The notes beneath the pieces are model-generated. The model did no database searches and had not been told where the DNA came from. It saw nothing but the letters and a program-made list of their open reading frames with translations. A stretch of DNA of 64,000 nt from Streptomyces asoensis (GTDB taxonomy: Bacteria; Actinomycetota; Actinomycetes; Streptomycetales; Streptomycetaceae). Below are positions 25,164 to 34,109 of the stretch, in pieces. The stretch is from positions 434,001-498,000 of the forward strand of contig NZ_CP049838.1 of the NCBI RefSeq assembly GCF_013085465.1, given 5' to 3'. Position numbers and translations under genes: made by a program. Position 1 is the stretch's first letter. Each line of letters begins with the position of its first letter.

Positions 25164-26264
25164 ATGTCCACACCCCCCGATCAGCCCGCCTCGCCGCTCG
25201 AACGCCGAAGCAGCGGGGAGCCGCACGTGCCGGGTCTGTTGCGGACCGCGGCTGCGTACGCATGGCGGATCATCGCCGTCGGTGTCGTCGTCCGCGTCGC
25301 CTTCTCCGTGCTCGGGCAGTTTCACCGGGTCGCCGTCGCCGTCTTTCTGGGGCTTGTCATCACCGCCGTGCTCCGCCCGGTGGCCGGCCTCCTTGCGCGC
25401 TTCATGCCCCGGCCGCTCGCGGTCGCCGCCGCGATCGTCGGCGGCGCCGTCCTCGTCATCGGCGCGCTGGCCCTGGTGGGTGAGACCGCGGCGGATCAGC
25501 GGAGTGGGCTGGAGAAGGAGTTCGTCACGGGAATCGACCGGATCGAACGTCAGCTGGAGGAACCGCCCTTCCGCCTTCCTCCGGACGCGTTCGACGATCT
25601 CCAGTCCCGGATCGGCAAGCTCCTGTCGAGCCACCGTTCCACCCTCATCAGTACGGCGCTCAGCGGTGCGAGCCGGCTGCTCGAGGTACTGACCGTGCTC
25701 GCACTGGCCGTGTTCTGCGCGGTCTTCTTCACGTATTCCGGCGACCGGCAATGGCAGTGGGTGTGCGACCAGCTCCAGGACGGGGCACGGCGGCAGGTCA
25801 CGGTCGCGGGCCGGGCCGCCTGGCGGACCTTCACCGGCTACACGCACGGCATCCTGCTGGTGGCCGCGACCAACGCGGTCCTCGTGGGCATCGCGCTGTT
25901 CGCTCTGGGGGTGCCGCTGGCGGTGCCGTTGGCGCTGCTGGAGTTCCTGGCCGCGTTCATTCCTCTGATCGGCTCGCCGATCGCCCTGGCGATCGCGGCC
26001 GTCGTCGCGCTCGCTTCGAAGGGAGCGGTCATCGCCCTGGTGGTCGTGGCCCTGATCGTCGTCATCGGACAGATCGAGGGCCACCTTCTGCACCCCCTCG
26101 TGATGAGCTGGGCCGTCCGGTTGCACCCGGTGGTGGTCGCACTGGCGGTCGTCGGCGGAGCGGTCGCGGCGGGGGTGATCGGCGCCGTGGTCGCCGTACC
26201 GCTGGTGGCCGTGGTGTGGTCCGTGTACCAGGCCCTGCGAGGTCGCGCCGACGGCCCGGAATGA
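25164..26264 (+). CDS. AI-2E family (UPF0118) membrane transporter
   Basis: 366 aa. N-terminal helices (IIAVGVVVRVAFSVLGQFHRVAVAVFLGLVITAVLRPVAGLLAR), a mid-protein soluble helical part (about 95-155), then the conserved GYTHGILLVAATNAVLVGIALFALGVPLAVPLALLEFLAAFIPLIGSPIAL, GQIEGHLLHPLVMSWAVRLHPVVVALAVVGG. All landmarks of AI-2 exporter/TqsA-like permeases, roughly eight spans. In actinobacteria the cargo is unknown; some relatives are Na+(Li+)/H+ antiporters. Confidence 0.92.
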   Translation: MSTPPDQPASPLERRSSGEPHVPGLLRTAAAYAWRIIAVGVVVRVAFSVLGQFHRVAVAVFLGLVITAVLRPVAGLLARFMPRPLAVAAAIVGGAVLVIGALALVGETAADQRSGLEKEFVTGIDRIERQLEEPPFRLPPDAFDDLQSRIGKLLSSHRSTLISTALSGASRLLEVLTVLALAVFCAVFFTYSGDRQWQWVCDQLQDGARRQVTVAGRAAWRTFTGYTHGILLVAATNAVLVGIALFALGVPLAVPLALLEFLAAFIPLIGSPIALAIAAVVALASKGAVIALVVVALIVVIGQIEGHLLHPLVMSWAVRLHPVVVALAVVGGAVAAGVIGAVVAVPLVAVVWSVYQALRGRADGPE

Positions 26265-26415
26265 GGCGAGGATCGTGCGGATACCGCCGCACTGCTGCGG
26301 CTCGCCGGCAGGTGGGCGCCGTCCGCCGGCGAGCCGAGGCGACCGTGGCTTCCGCAGGGGCCGCCGGCCGGGAGTCCGAGGTCACGCGACGAGCCGCGGT
26401 CAGGAGCGGACCAGG

Positions 26416-26916
26416 TCAGGAGCGGACGATACGGCGCACGTTGTCCACAGCGCCGCAGCCGGCCTTCAGCTGACGCCCCCTCTCCTCCAGGAACGCCTCG
26501 CCCAGCTCCTCCCGTCGCTCCATGGCGACATTCTCGCGGGCGCCGTTGAGGATCGTGCGCTCCTCCTCGTCGGTGTGGTGGGCGATGGCCTCCACGAGCT
26601 CCTCGAGCTTCTCGTCCCACTCCTCGGAGCCGACCTCGTCGACCTCCAGGAGCTCGAGGAGTGCCTTGTTGCCCTCCTCGTGCTCCTCCTCGCCGTGCTC
26701 GACCTCTTCGTCCTCGATGTTCTTGAAGCGCTTGAGGGCGGGGTACACCTTCGCCTCTTCCGCCAGCGCGTGCGCGATCAACAGATCGGCGAACTCCCTC
26801 AGGGCGGCTGCCCGGTCAGCCTCGACGCTGCGCATCAGACGGAACAGATCCTCCATTCTTCGGTGATCCTGGAGAATGAGTGCAACGACGTCTCGCGTGT
26901 CAGACATGTCAGCCAT
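26416..26916 (-). CDS. Hemerythrin HHE-domain protein
   Basis: 166 aa, ATG 26916 (or 26907). Four-helix bundle with ligand pattern DHRRMEDLFRLM, HALAEEAKVYPALKRF, HGEEEHEEGNKALLELL and AIAHHTDEEERTIL, i.e. the His/Glu set of a non-heme di-iron site. Residues after 80 are very acidic. Likely binds O2 or NO or senses iron/redox. Encoded alone, convergent with the permease gene. Confidence 0.92.
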   Translation of the reverse strand: MADMSDTRDVVALILQDHRRMEDLFRLMRSVEADRAAALREFADLLIAHALAEEAKVYPALKRFKNIEDEEVEHGEEEHEEGNKALLELLEVDEVGSEEWDEKLEELVEAIAHHTDEEERTILNGARENVAMERREELGEAFLEERGRQLKAGCGAVDNVRRIVRS

Positions 26917-27068
26917 GGGAACGGGCTTCACTTTCGTACGAGGAACCTGGGGCAGGACCGAGTACCCCCGCGCGCCGTCTTCATTGATCCCTGCGATCCC
27001 CGCGCTGCGGCGGCTCACACTCGCGGAAGCGACGAGACGATGCGGGCTCGGCGCCGCTCCCCGGCCGA

Positions 27069-28262
27069 TCAGACGAAGGCACTCTGCCCGGTGATCGCCT
27101 TGCCGACGATCAGTGTGTTCATCTCCCGGGTGCCTTCGAACGAGTAGATGGCCTCCGCATCCGCGAAGAAGCGCGCCACGTCGTACTCCAGGACGATCCC
27201 GTTGCCCCCGAAGATCTCCCGGGACCAGGCCACGACCTCGCGCATGCGGGCGGTGACGTGGGCCTTGGCCAGGGACGAGTGCTCGTCCCGGAACACCCCG
27301 GCGTCCTGCAACCCGGCGAGCCGATGCAGCATGCCCCAGCTCGAAGTGATGTTGCCCAGGCTCTTCACCAAGAGGTCCTGCACGAGCTGGAAACCCGCGA
27401 GCGGACGGCCGAACTGCTGCCTCTGCGTGGCATAGCGCAGGGCCAGCTCGTACGCGCCGACCATGACACCGAGGGCCTGCCAGGCGACTCCACTGCGCGT
27501 GGCGCGCAGGACTTCCGCGACGTCGCGGAAGGAAGACGCGTTCTGAAGCCGATCGCTCTCCGGCACCCGGACGTCGGTGAGGGTGACGTCCGCGTTCTCG
27601 ACGATGCGCAGCGACGTCTTGTGGGCGATCTTCTCCGCCTTGAATCCGGGCGTGCCCTTGTCGACGACGAATCCCTTGACCTGGTCGTCATCGACGTCGC
27701 GGGCCCAGACGACGATGTGGTCGGCGAAGGTGGCGTTGCCGATCCAGCGCTTGGCGCCGTTGAGCACCCACGTGTCGCCGTCCCGCCGGGCGGTGGTGTG
27801 CATGCCGGCCGCGATGTCGGAGCCGTCGAGCGGCTCCGTGAGGGCGAACGCCCCGATGGCGTCCATCCTCGCCATGCCGGGCAGCCAGCGGTCGCGCTGG
27901 GCCTGGTCGCCGCAGGCGTGGATCGCGTACATGGCGAGTCCGTTGTGGACGCCGAAGAAGGTGGCGACCGAAGCGTCGACACGGCTCATCTCCATCGCCA
28001 TCATCCCGGTCAACAGATGACTGGCGACGGGGCCGTGGTCGCCGTAGCCCTCGTACGACAGTCCGACCAGTCCACTCTCTCGGAAACGACCGATCAGCTC
28101 CATGGGGAAGGTCCCGTCGGCCCAGTGCTCGGCCACCAGGGGCTGCACCTCGTCGCGCATGAACGCCCTTGTCCTGAGCAGAACCTTGCGCTCCTCCTCC
28201 GTGAGAGCGGCCTCGAAGTCGTAGAAGTCGGCCACGTTCTGCTGTTCCGTGAGTGAAGTCAT
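27069..28262 (-). CDS. Acyl-CoA dehydrogenase (glutaryl-CoA-dehydrogenase-like)
   Basis: 397 aa. GAFALTEPLDGSDIAAGMHTTARRDGDTWVLNGAKRWIGNATFADHIVVWARD is the FAD/substrate-binding block; FGRPLAGFQLVQDLLVKSLGNI and the C-terminal EAIYSFEGTREMNTLIVGKAITG complete the fold. The YEGTR-type catalytic Glu appears as FEGTREMN, as in glutaryl-CoA and isovaleryl-type enzymes. Expected to oxidise a short or dicarboxylic acyl-CoA with an ETF acceptor. No ETF or CoA-ligase gene adjoins it. Confidence 0.93.
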   Translation of the reverse strand: MTSLTEQQNVADFYDFEAALTEEERKVLLRTRAFMRDEVQPLVAEHWADGTFPMELIGRFRESGLVGLSYEGYGDHGPVASHLLTGMMAMEMSRVDASVATFFGVHNGLAMYAIHACGDQAQRDRWLPGMARMDAIGAFALTEPLDGSDIAAGMHTTARRDGDTWVLNGAKRWIGNATFADHIVVWARDVDDDQVKGFVVDKGTPGFKAEKIAHKTSLRIVENADVTLTDVRVPESDRLQNASSFRDVAEVLRATRSGVAWQALGVMVGAYELALRYATQRQQFGRPLAGFQLVQDLLVKSLGNITSSWGMLHRLAGLQDAGVFRDEHSSLAKAHVTARMREVVAWSREIFGGNGIVLEYDVARFFADAEAIYSFEGTREMNTLIVGKAITGQSAFV

Positions 28263-28340
28263 GGGGCCCTTCTTCCACGGTTGTGCCGAGCGATGCGCGC
28301 TGCGGACGTCGTCGCCAGAGAGGCAGGCGCTTCGATCTGC

Positions 28341-29015
28341 TCAACCTCGCCGACGAGGGCCATGGGCGGCCGGGTCTGCTTCCCTCCGTGTCCGCGCACG
28401 GTCGTAGGACACTGCGCCCAGCCCCACCAGGACGGCCGCCCCGAGCCCGTACAGCGGCAGCCACCGGGTCGTGGTGGATGCCAGACAGTCGGCAACGGCG
28501 TCATGTCTTTGGATGTCCTGCGCATGAGCCAGGGCCGCGCTGTCCCGACTGGCGAGGTTTCCCAACGAGGCCTCGGTCCGGAGGCTCTCGTACGTGCCGA
28601 GCTCCCGACATTCGCCGCGGGTGCCCGGCATCGGAAGGAGCCACGTCGAGCGCTGCAACGCCGGGGCCAACGCGATCGCGACGCACAGGCCCACCACCAG
28701 CGAGTATGCGACCAGATTCTGCGCATACGCGCTGCCGAGGCCGGGCGTCCACGGTGGCAGGCGGTAGAAGGAGACGATCACCGCGAGAAGTGTCACTCCG
28801 ATGTATGCCGCGAACCACTCCCAGGAGCCCTCCGCGAGTGCGAACGTCAGGACGGCGGCAAGCCCGATGCCGATGACCCCTGCCTGGCCGGGGGCGTCGG
28901 CGCCATGGACGCCTGGGCTGACCGACGTGGATGTCCGGGCGTGTTGAGCATCGAGGTCGCCCACGGTCTTTCCTCCCTCGTCCGAGGCCACCAGTGTTCG
29001 CGCATATCGCCCCAT
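28341..29015 (-). CDS. Hypothetical membrane protein
   Basis: 224 aa. Helices at about 45-62 (VIGIGLAAVLTFALAEG), 67-83 (FAAYIGVTLLAVIVSFY), 97-117 (LVAYSLVVGLCVAIALAPAL) and 186-204 (WLPLYGLGAAVLVGLGAVS), with an extracytoplasmic loop containing two Cys between helices 3 and 4 and a basic C-terminal tail. Not a family I recognise; topology suggests a small signalling or structural membrane protein. Confidence 0.6.
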   Translation of the reverse strand: MGRYARTLVASDEGGKTVGDLDAQHARTSTSVSPGVHGADAPGQAGVIGIGLAAVLTFALAEGSWEWFAAYIGVTLLAVIVSFYRLPPWTPGLGSAYAQNLVAYSLVVGLCVAIALAPALQRSTWLLPMPGTRGECRELGTYESLRTEASLGNLASRDSAALAHAQDIQRHDAVADCLASTTTRWLPLYGLGAAVLVGLGAVSYDRARTRREADPAAHGPRRRG

Positions 29016-29559
29016 TGACCCGACACCAGGCGGTCGGCCCGGCCCCGGAGCCGCCCGATTGGCGGATCTTGCCGGGGCGGCTCCTTGGCGATACGTGCTT
29101 GCCGGAGCGGGTTCCGGGTGGTGTGAGGAGCCGGGGCCGGAGAGCGGCGACCCTCATGTTGCTATGCCGTCAAATCGGGACTGGCGAAGGCCGTACAGCC
29201 TGGCTCGCCTGTTCGAACGGGTGGGGTAGGGCGTTGGTCGACGTGGCGAGTCCTGGCGCGCGTGTCCGAAGGCCTACAACCGTCACCGTCGGTATGGGAT
29301 CAGAGCGCCAGCAGTCTGCCAGCCACGACAGCAAGCGGCCCCGTGACCAGCAGCGGCCAAGGGCCTCGGTGTGCGCAGCCGACCGGTCGGTGCGGGAAGT
29401 GCCGGCGGCTCTCGACCGGGAAACGCGACAGCGCGAGTGTCCGGGCCCTACCCACGGACAGGGCTCGCGCTTCCTGCGGTCGGTCCTGGCATCCCGATGA
29501 TCCTGACCAGTGAATGCCCGCTGGTCCGGGCACGGCCACTCGTGCGACTGCCCGTCCCG
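29016..29559. other. Gene-free stretch of 544 bp
   Basis: Short frames exist on both strands but none has the composition of a real protein, and no RNA or mobile element was recognised. Possibly an eroded gene. Confidence 0.4.
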
Positions 29560-30348
29560 TTACCGGGGCGGCACCGCAGTGAGGAAGTCCAGGACGAGCG
29601 GGCTTGCGACGGCCCGGAATTCCTCGAAGTAGGCGTGCCGCGCTCCGGGGATCATGTGAAGCCGGGCGCCGGGAATGCGGTTCGCGAGCAGGGGCGCGTT
29701 GGCGGCGGGGTTGAGCAGGTCGTCGCTGCCGTGCACGACCATCGTGGGTGCGCTGATGCCGGGCAGGAGGTGCCACGCGTCGTGCTGGTTGCTGGCCACC
29801 AGGTGGCGACGTTGGGCGTACGGGGGCATGGCCGGGTCGCCGAGTGTCCGGTGGGGGCCGGAATGTGTCGCCAGCCAGCCCGGGGTGTACATCAGTTCGA
29901 GCAAGGCCTGTCGCGCCGCACCCGGTTGAGGTTGTACCAACGACCTGCGCACGTCGTTGTCGCGTTCGACTGCGTGCGGGCCGCCGGGCGAGGTGCAGCC
30001 GAGCACCAGGGAGCGCACGCGGTGCGGATGGCGGGCCGCGAGCTGCTGACCTACGCGTCCCCCCATGGACGTGCCGTAGACGTCGGCCCGGTCGATGCCG
30101 AGCTCGTCGAGCACCGCGATCACATCCTGCGCGAAGATCTCGGTGCTGTAGGGGCTGTCGGGCTTGTCGCTCTCCCCCGTGCCGCGGTAGTCGACCGTGA
30201 GGGTGCTGCGTTCGGCATGGAAATCGTCGCGTACCCCGTCCCACCAGTGGTGGTTGTTCGCCTGACCCGCCAGCAGAACGAGCGGCGCTCCCTCGCCTCG
30301 GACCTGGTAGGCGATACGGACCCCGTCAGGCGTCGTCGTGTGCTGCAT
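29560..30348 (-). CDS. Alpha/beta hydrolase
   Basis: 262 aa. Oxyanion region LVLLAGQANNHHWWDGV, nucleophile elbow GTSMGGRVG (Ser about 95), acid in TMVVHGSDDLLNPAAN and His in MIPGARHAYFEEF. DYRGTGESDKP is typical of the MhpC/3-oxoadipate enol-lactonase-like group. Substrate unknown. A 39-codon frame ends 10 nt upstream and may be co-translated. Confidence 0.93.
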   Translation of the reverse strand: MQHTTTPDGVRIAYQVRGEGAPLVLLAGQANNHHWWDGVRDDFHAERSTLTVDYRGTGESDKPDSPYSTEIFAQDVIAVLDELGIDRADVYGTSMGGRVGQQLAARHPHRVRSLVLGCTSPGGPHAVERDNDVRRSLVQPQPGAARQALLELMYTPGWLATHSGPHRTLGDPAMPPYAQRRHLVASNQHDAWHLLPGISAPTMVVHGSDDLLNPAANAPLLANRIPGARLHMIPGARHAYFEEFRAVASPLVLDFLTAVPPR

Positions 30349-30358
30349 CGGCCCTTCT

Positions 30359-30478
30359 TCACTCGTCGTACAGCTGCTGCGAGGACTCTATGACCAGCGC
30401 GTAGCCCTCGGCGGTACGGGCGACCGCAAGCGCCCACGCGCGGCATTTCCCGTACCTGCCGACGAACGCCTCGGCCAC
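30359..30478 (-). CDS. Possible small protein upstream of the hydrolase
   Basis: 39 aa if started at GTG 30478: VAEAFVGRYGKCRAWALAVARTAEGYALVIESSQQLYDE. Third codon positions are strongly G/C, and the composition is protein-like, so it is either a real small gene or the end of an eroded one. It ends 10 nt before the hydrolase gene. No family recognised and no clear ribosome site. Confidence 0.35.
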   Translation of the reverse strand: MAEAFVGRYGKCRAWALAVARTAEGYALVIESSQQLYDE

Positions 30479-30587
30479 GAAACCGATCGCACCACCGAAG
30501 GCGAACCGATGATCACGATCGTGAACTAAATCGCATACGCGGGGTTCAGCTTGCGGGCAGGGGTGGTGCGCATGTTCGGATGAGTCG

Positions 30588-31850
30588 ATGCGCACCCCCC
30601 ACCGCATGGATCCGGATCCGCATCACCGTCCCTACGACCGCTCGGAAGCGCCGCACAATCCCTACGAGGAGCTCGGCGCCCTCGACGACGGCCCTCTGGA
30701 CGAGTTCCTCGGCGAGGGCACCGCCGAGGAATGGGCAGAGCAGGAGCAGGAGCAGGAACCGGAGCAGGAACCGGAGTGGACCCCGCCCGTCCACCGCCGC
30801 GGCGGCCGACGCCGGCGGCGGGGCCGTTTCGCCGGTCTGCCGCTCGCGGCGAAGGCGGTGGTGAGCCTGGTCGTCCTCGCCGCCTTCGTCACTCTCGCCG
30901 ACCGCTGGGCGCTGCTGTACGCCGAGCACAAGGCCGCGGACACCCTCAAGGACCAGTTGGACCTGGCCGCGGCGCCCGAGGTGGAGATCGGCGGCTTCCC
31001 CTTCCTCACCCAACTCGCCGACAAGCGGCTGGACTCGGTGCAGGTGACCGTGCCGGACGTGTCGGCCGACCGGGTGTCGCTGGCGAAGGTGTCGGCCACG
31101 GCCCATGACATCCGGTTGGACGCCGACGGGCTCACCTCCGTGCGCGGCGCCCACGTCCCCCGGCTCGACGGCGACGTCCTGCTGTCCTTCGCCGACCTCA
31201 ACCGCGAACTCGGCGCTTCCCAGGTGATGTTCACCGGTGACGGCCGTGACCGGGTCCGGGCCCGCGGCATCCTGCCGGTCGCCGGGCACGACCTGCGACT
31301 GCGCGCCGAGGCCACGATCCAGCGGCAGGGCGAGCGGGGCATCGGCACGCAGATCGGCGGCATACGCCTGGACATCGGGGACCTGGCCACCTACCGCCCC
31401 GGCACGCGCGCCTCGGACGGCCTCCACCTCACGCCCAAGGCGTCCGCCGACCTCGCCCGGGAGACCCGTAAGGCAAAGGCGCTGCTGTCGGTCCCGGCGA
31501 TCGTGCAGCGACTGGGGGTGCCCAAGGCGACCGTGCGCGAGGCCTTGAGCGACGACGGCAAGCTGGCCGAACTGACCGGCTCCCCGCGCTTCGCCCGCCA
31601 GGCCCAGACCCTCAACCTCATCGACCTGGCACTGGACAACCCCGAGGTCCTCCGCGGTCTGGGCCTCGACCCCGACCTCCTCAACGCCCTGTCCCAGCTC
31701 ACCCGTCCGGCCCTCGCCGGCCGGCTTTCCCTGGCCTTCGAGCTGCCGGAGCCGAAGCAGGGGGACATGCGGCTGCGGTACGTCCGCGTGGAGAAGGACG
31801 GCATCCGGGTGCGGCTCAGCGGCTCGGGGCTGACCCTGGGCAGCTCGTGA
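30588..31850 (+). CDS. LmeA-like phospholipid-binding protein (DUF2993)
   Basis: 420 aa, ATG 30588 with GGATGAG upstream. A disordered acidic N-terminus with an EQ-rich repeat (about 52-62), a basic patch, one membrane helix (about 88-106: AVVSLVVLAAFVTLADRWA), then the extracytoplasmic domain: EVEIGGFPFLTQLADKRLDSVQVTVPDV ... GLTSVRGAHVPRLDGDVLLSFADLNRELG. LmeA in mycobacteria acts in lipoglycan maturation and lipid binding; the Streptomyces role is not established. Length is longer than usual because of the N-terminal extension. Confidence 0.88.
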   Translation: MRTPHRMDPDPHHRPYDRSEAPHNPYEELGALDDGPLDEFLGEGTAEEWAEQEQEQEPEQEPEWTPPVHRRGGRRRRRGRFAGLPLAAKAVVSLVVLAAFVTLADRWALLYAEHKAADTLKDQLDLAAAPEVEIGGFPFLTQLADKRLDSVQVTVPDVSADRVSLAKVSATAHDIRLDADGLTSVRGAHVPRLDGDVLLSFADLNRELGASQVMFTGDGRDRVRARGILPVAGHDLRLRAEATIQRQGERGIGTQIGGIRLDIGDLATYRPGTRASDGLHLTPKASADLARETRKAKALLSVPAIVQRLGVPKATVREALSDDGKLAELTGSPRFARQAQTLNLIDLALDNPEVLRGLGLDPDLLNALSQLTRPALAGRLSLAFELPEPKQGDMRLRYVRVEKDGIRVRLSGSGLTLGSS

Positions 31851-32157
31851 TCCGCGTTCCAGTGCGATCGTGAACAGGGGTACCTGCGGGTGCTTCTGTT
31901 CTCCACGTCACCCAAGACGCAGGTGTGCAGGACCGTTTCGCGGGCATGCGGGGTGTGGCAGCTGTGATGCCGGGGGGCGGCTCTGCCTGGGGAGGTCTGC
32001 GCCGCCCCCACCCCCCTGTCGAACGTGGGAGGTCGGTGTGTCCGTCGTCCTTGCGTGAGCCGCGCGAATGAGGGCAGAAGCCACTATTAGCGCAGCAAAC
32101 ACCTGGTGCCTCACTCTGCACCCAGGTCACCTCACGCAAGACGAGTAAGGAACTTCA
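31851..32157. other. Intergenic region, probable promoter of the MFS gene
   Basis: 307 bp without a gene. An AT-richer patch CACTATTAGCG near 32079 is a possible -10 region for the following transporter. Confidence 0.35.
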
Positions 32158-33690
32158 GTGGCTGACCTACTGACCGACGGGCAGCCCGACCCAGCGCGGT
32201 CCGGGCCGCCCGACATCACCAGTCTGCCCACACAGGTCCGTCAGGACCTGACGCGCAGGCTGAGGCGGAACAAGCGTCCCTTCCGCGACGAGGACGTCCA
32301 GGTCGTCGAACCACCACTGCTCCGACGTGCGGTCAGCGCCTCGGCACTCGGTAACTGCATGGAATGGTTCGACTTCGGCGTCTACAGCTACCTTGCCGCC
32401 ACCATCGGAAAGGTCTTCTTCCCCGGAGCGTCTCCCGCCGCCCAGGTGGTCTCGTCCTTCGCCACCTTCGCGGCCGCGTTCGTCGTACGCCCGCTCGGCG
32501 GCCTCGTCTTCGGGCCGCTCGGGGACCGCCTCGGCCGGCAGAAGGTACTCGCCACCACCATGATCATGATGGCGGTCGGCACGTTCGCCATCGGTCTCAT
32601 CCCCAGTTACGCCACAATCGGCATCGCCGCCCCGATCCTGCTGTTGCTCGCCCGCATGGTGCAGGGCTTCTCCACCGGCGGCGAGTACGGGGGCGCCACG
32701 ACCTTCGTCGCCGAGTACTCGCCCGACCGTCGTCGCGGCTTCCTCTCCAGCTGGCTCGACTTCGGCACCTTCGTCGGCTACGCGCTGGGCTCCGCCCTGG
32801 TCACCACGCTCAATCTCGCCCTCAGCGACACGCAGATGCTCTCGTGGGGCTGGCGGATCCCGTTCCTGATCGCGGGCCCGCTCGGGGCGATCGGCCTCTA
32901 CATGCGTCTCAAGCTCGAGGAGTCGCCCGCGTTCCAGCAACAGCTCGACGAACACGAGGAGAGCCTCGCCAAGGAATCGGCGGGTACCGAGTTCAAGACC
33001 ATCGTCAAGGACCACTGGCGGGCCCTGCTCATCTGCATGGGACTGGTACTGCTCTACAACGTCACCAACTACATGGTCACGGGTTTCCTGCCCACCTATC
33101 AGACGGAGACCCTCGGCCGCTCCAGCAGTTCGGCGGACGTCCTCGTGCTCGTGGGCATGGTGTGGATCGTGCTGCTGATCACCTTCCTCGGCAGGCTCAG
33201 CGACCACGTCGGCCGACGCCCCCTCTACGGCTTCGCGGCGGCGGGAATGATCCTGCTCGCCATCCCCTCCTTCCTGTTGATCAAGATGGACGGAACCTGG
33301 CCGCCGGTCTTCGGTGTGCTGATCCTGTCCACCCTGCTGGCGTGCTTCGCCGCGCCGAGTGCCGCGACGCTGCCCGCGCTGTTCCCGACGGCCGTCCGCT
33401 ACGCGGCCATGGGCATCGGCTTCAACTTCGCGGTGGCCGCGTTCGGCGGTACGACCCCACTGGTCACGGAGGCGCTGGTGAGCATCACCGGAAACGACAT
33501 GATGCCCGCGTTCTACCTCATGGCCGCCGGCGCCATCGGGCTGTTCACGGTCCGCTTCCTGCCGGAGAGCGCCCAGGTGTCCCTCCACGGCTCCCAGCCG
33601 ATGGTGGGATCGAAGAAGGAGCGCCGGGAACTGATCGTCACCTCGCAGGAGCTGTACCGGGTCGGCCGCGAGACGTCCGACCACCGCTGA
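32158..33690 (+). CDS. MFS metabolite:H+ symporter (ProP-like), second copy
   Basis: 510 aa, GTG 32158. Hydrophilic N-terminal extension of about 55 residues, then twelve spans with the same signatures as the gene at 23121: ASALGNCMEWFDFGVYSYLAAT, GPLGDRLGRQKVLATTMIMMAVG, GFSTGGEYGGATTFVAEYSPDRRRGFLSSWLDFG. Differs by longer N- and C-terminal tails, which in ProP-type osmoporters serve osmosensing. Probably imports proline/betaine-type solutes or an organic acid. Confidence 0.9.
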   Translation: MADLLTDGQPDPARSGPPDITSLPTQVRQDLTRRLRRNKRPFRDEDVQVVEPPLLRRAVSASALGNCMEWFDFGVYSYLAATIGKVFFPGASPAAQVVSSFATFAAAFVVRPLGGLVFGPLGDRLGRQKVLATTMIMMAVGTFAIGLIPSYATIGIAAPILLLLARMVQGFSTGGEYGGATTFVAEYSPDRRRGFLSSWLDFGTFVGYALGSALVTTLNLALSDTQMLSWGWRIPFLIAGPLGAIGLYMRLKLEESPAFQQQLDEHEESLAKESAGTEFKTIVKDHWRALLICMGLVLLYNVTNYMVTGFLPTYQTETLGRSSSSADVLVLVGMVWIVLLITFLGRLSDHVGRRPLYGFAAAGMILLAIPSFLLIKMDGTWPPVFGVLILSTLLACFAAPSAATLPALFPTAVRYAAMGIGFNFAVAAFGGTTPLVTEALVSITGNDMMPAFYLMAAGAIGLFTVRFLPESAQVSLHGSQPMVGSKKERRELIVTSQELYRVGRETSDHR

Positions 33691-33699
33691 CCCTCACTC

Positions 33700-33745
33700 G
33701 ACGCCGACGCCCGGTCTCCTGCGCAGGAGACCGGGCGTCGGCGTC
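33700..33745 (+). terminator. Perfect 46-nt palindrome (terminator)
   Basis: A 23-bp perfect inverted repeat beginning GACGCCGACGCCCGG and mirrored to CCGGGCGTCGGCGTC, centred at 33722/33723. It lies 10 bp after the MFS stop. Very stable hairpin with no T tract. The right arm is immediately followed by a regulator gene remnant. Confidence 0.85.
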
Positions 33746-34057
33746 GTCACCGGGCGGGTCGGCGAACTCGTCACCCGCAGCGAGGAGTTCCGCAGCGCCT
33801 GGGCCAGGCCCGACGTGCGCCTGCACCACACCGGCCGCAAGTCCTTCCACCATCCCGCCGTCGGCGTGATCACCCTCGACTTCGACGCCATGGAACTGTC
33901 CGCCCAGCCCGGCCTGACCCTCACCGCCTCCAGCAACGCCCCCGCCACCCCGACCCACGACAGCCTGCGGCTCGTCGCCACCTGGGCCGCCACCGAACGG
34001 CCTCACCTCACCGGTACCGACGCGAACGAGGGTCACTCGCGTCGGCGCCAGCGATAG
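33746..34057 (+). pseudogene. XRE-family regulator, MmyB-like C-terminal remnant
   Basis: The frame ending at 34057 reads TGRVGELVTRSEEFRSAWARPDVRLHHTGRKSFHHPAVGVITLDFDAMELSAQPGLTLTASSNAPATPTHDSLRLVATWAA, the ligand-binding C-terminal domain of MmyB-like transcription regulators. The N-terminal HTH and most of the ligand domain are absent; the preceding sequence is the MFS terminator palindrome. So a deletion joined them. A short product from an internal GTG (33815) is possible. Confidence 0.75.
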
Positions 34058-34109
34058 CGCAACGAAAGTCACCCGTGGCGGGACACCCGAGATACGGGGT
34101 GCCGCGCGA

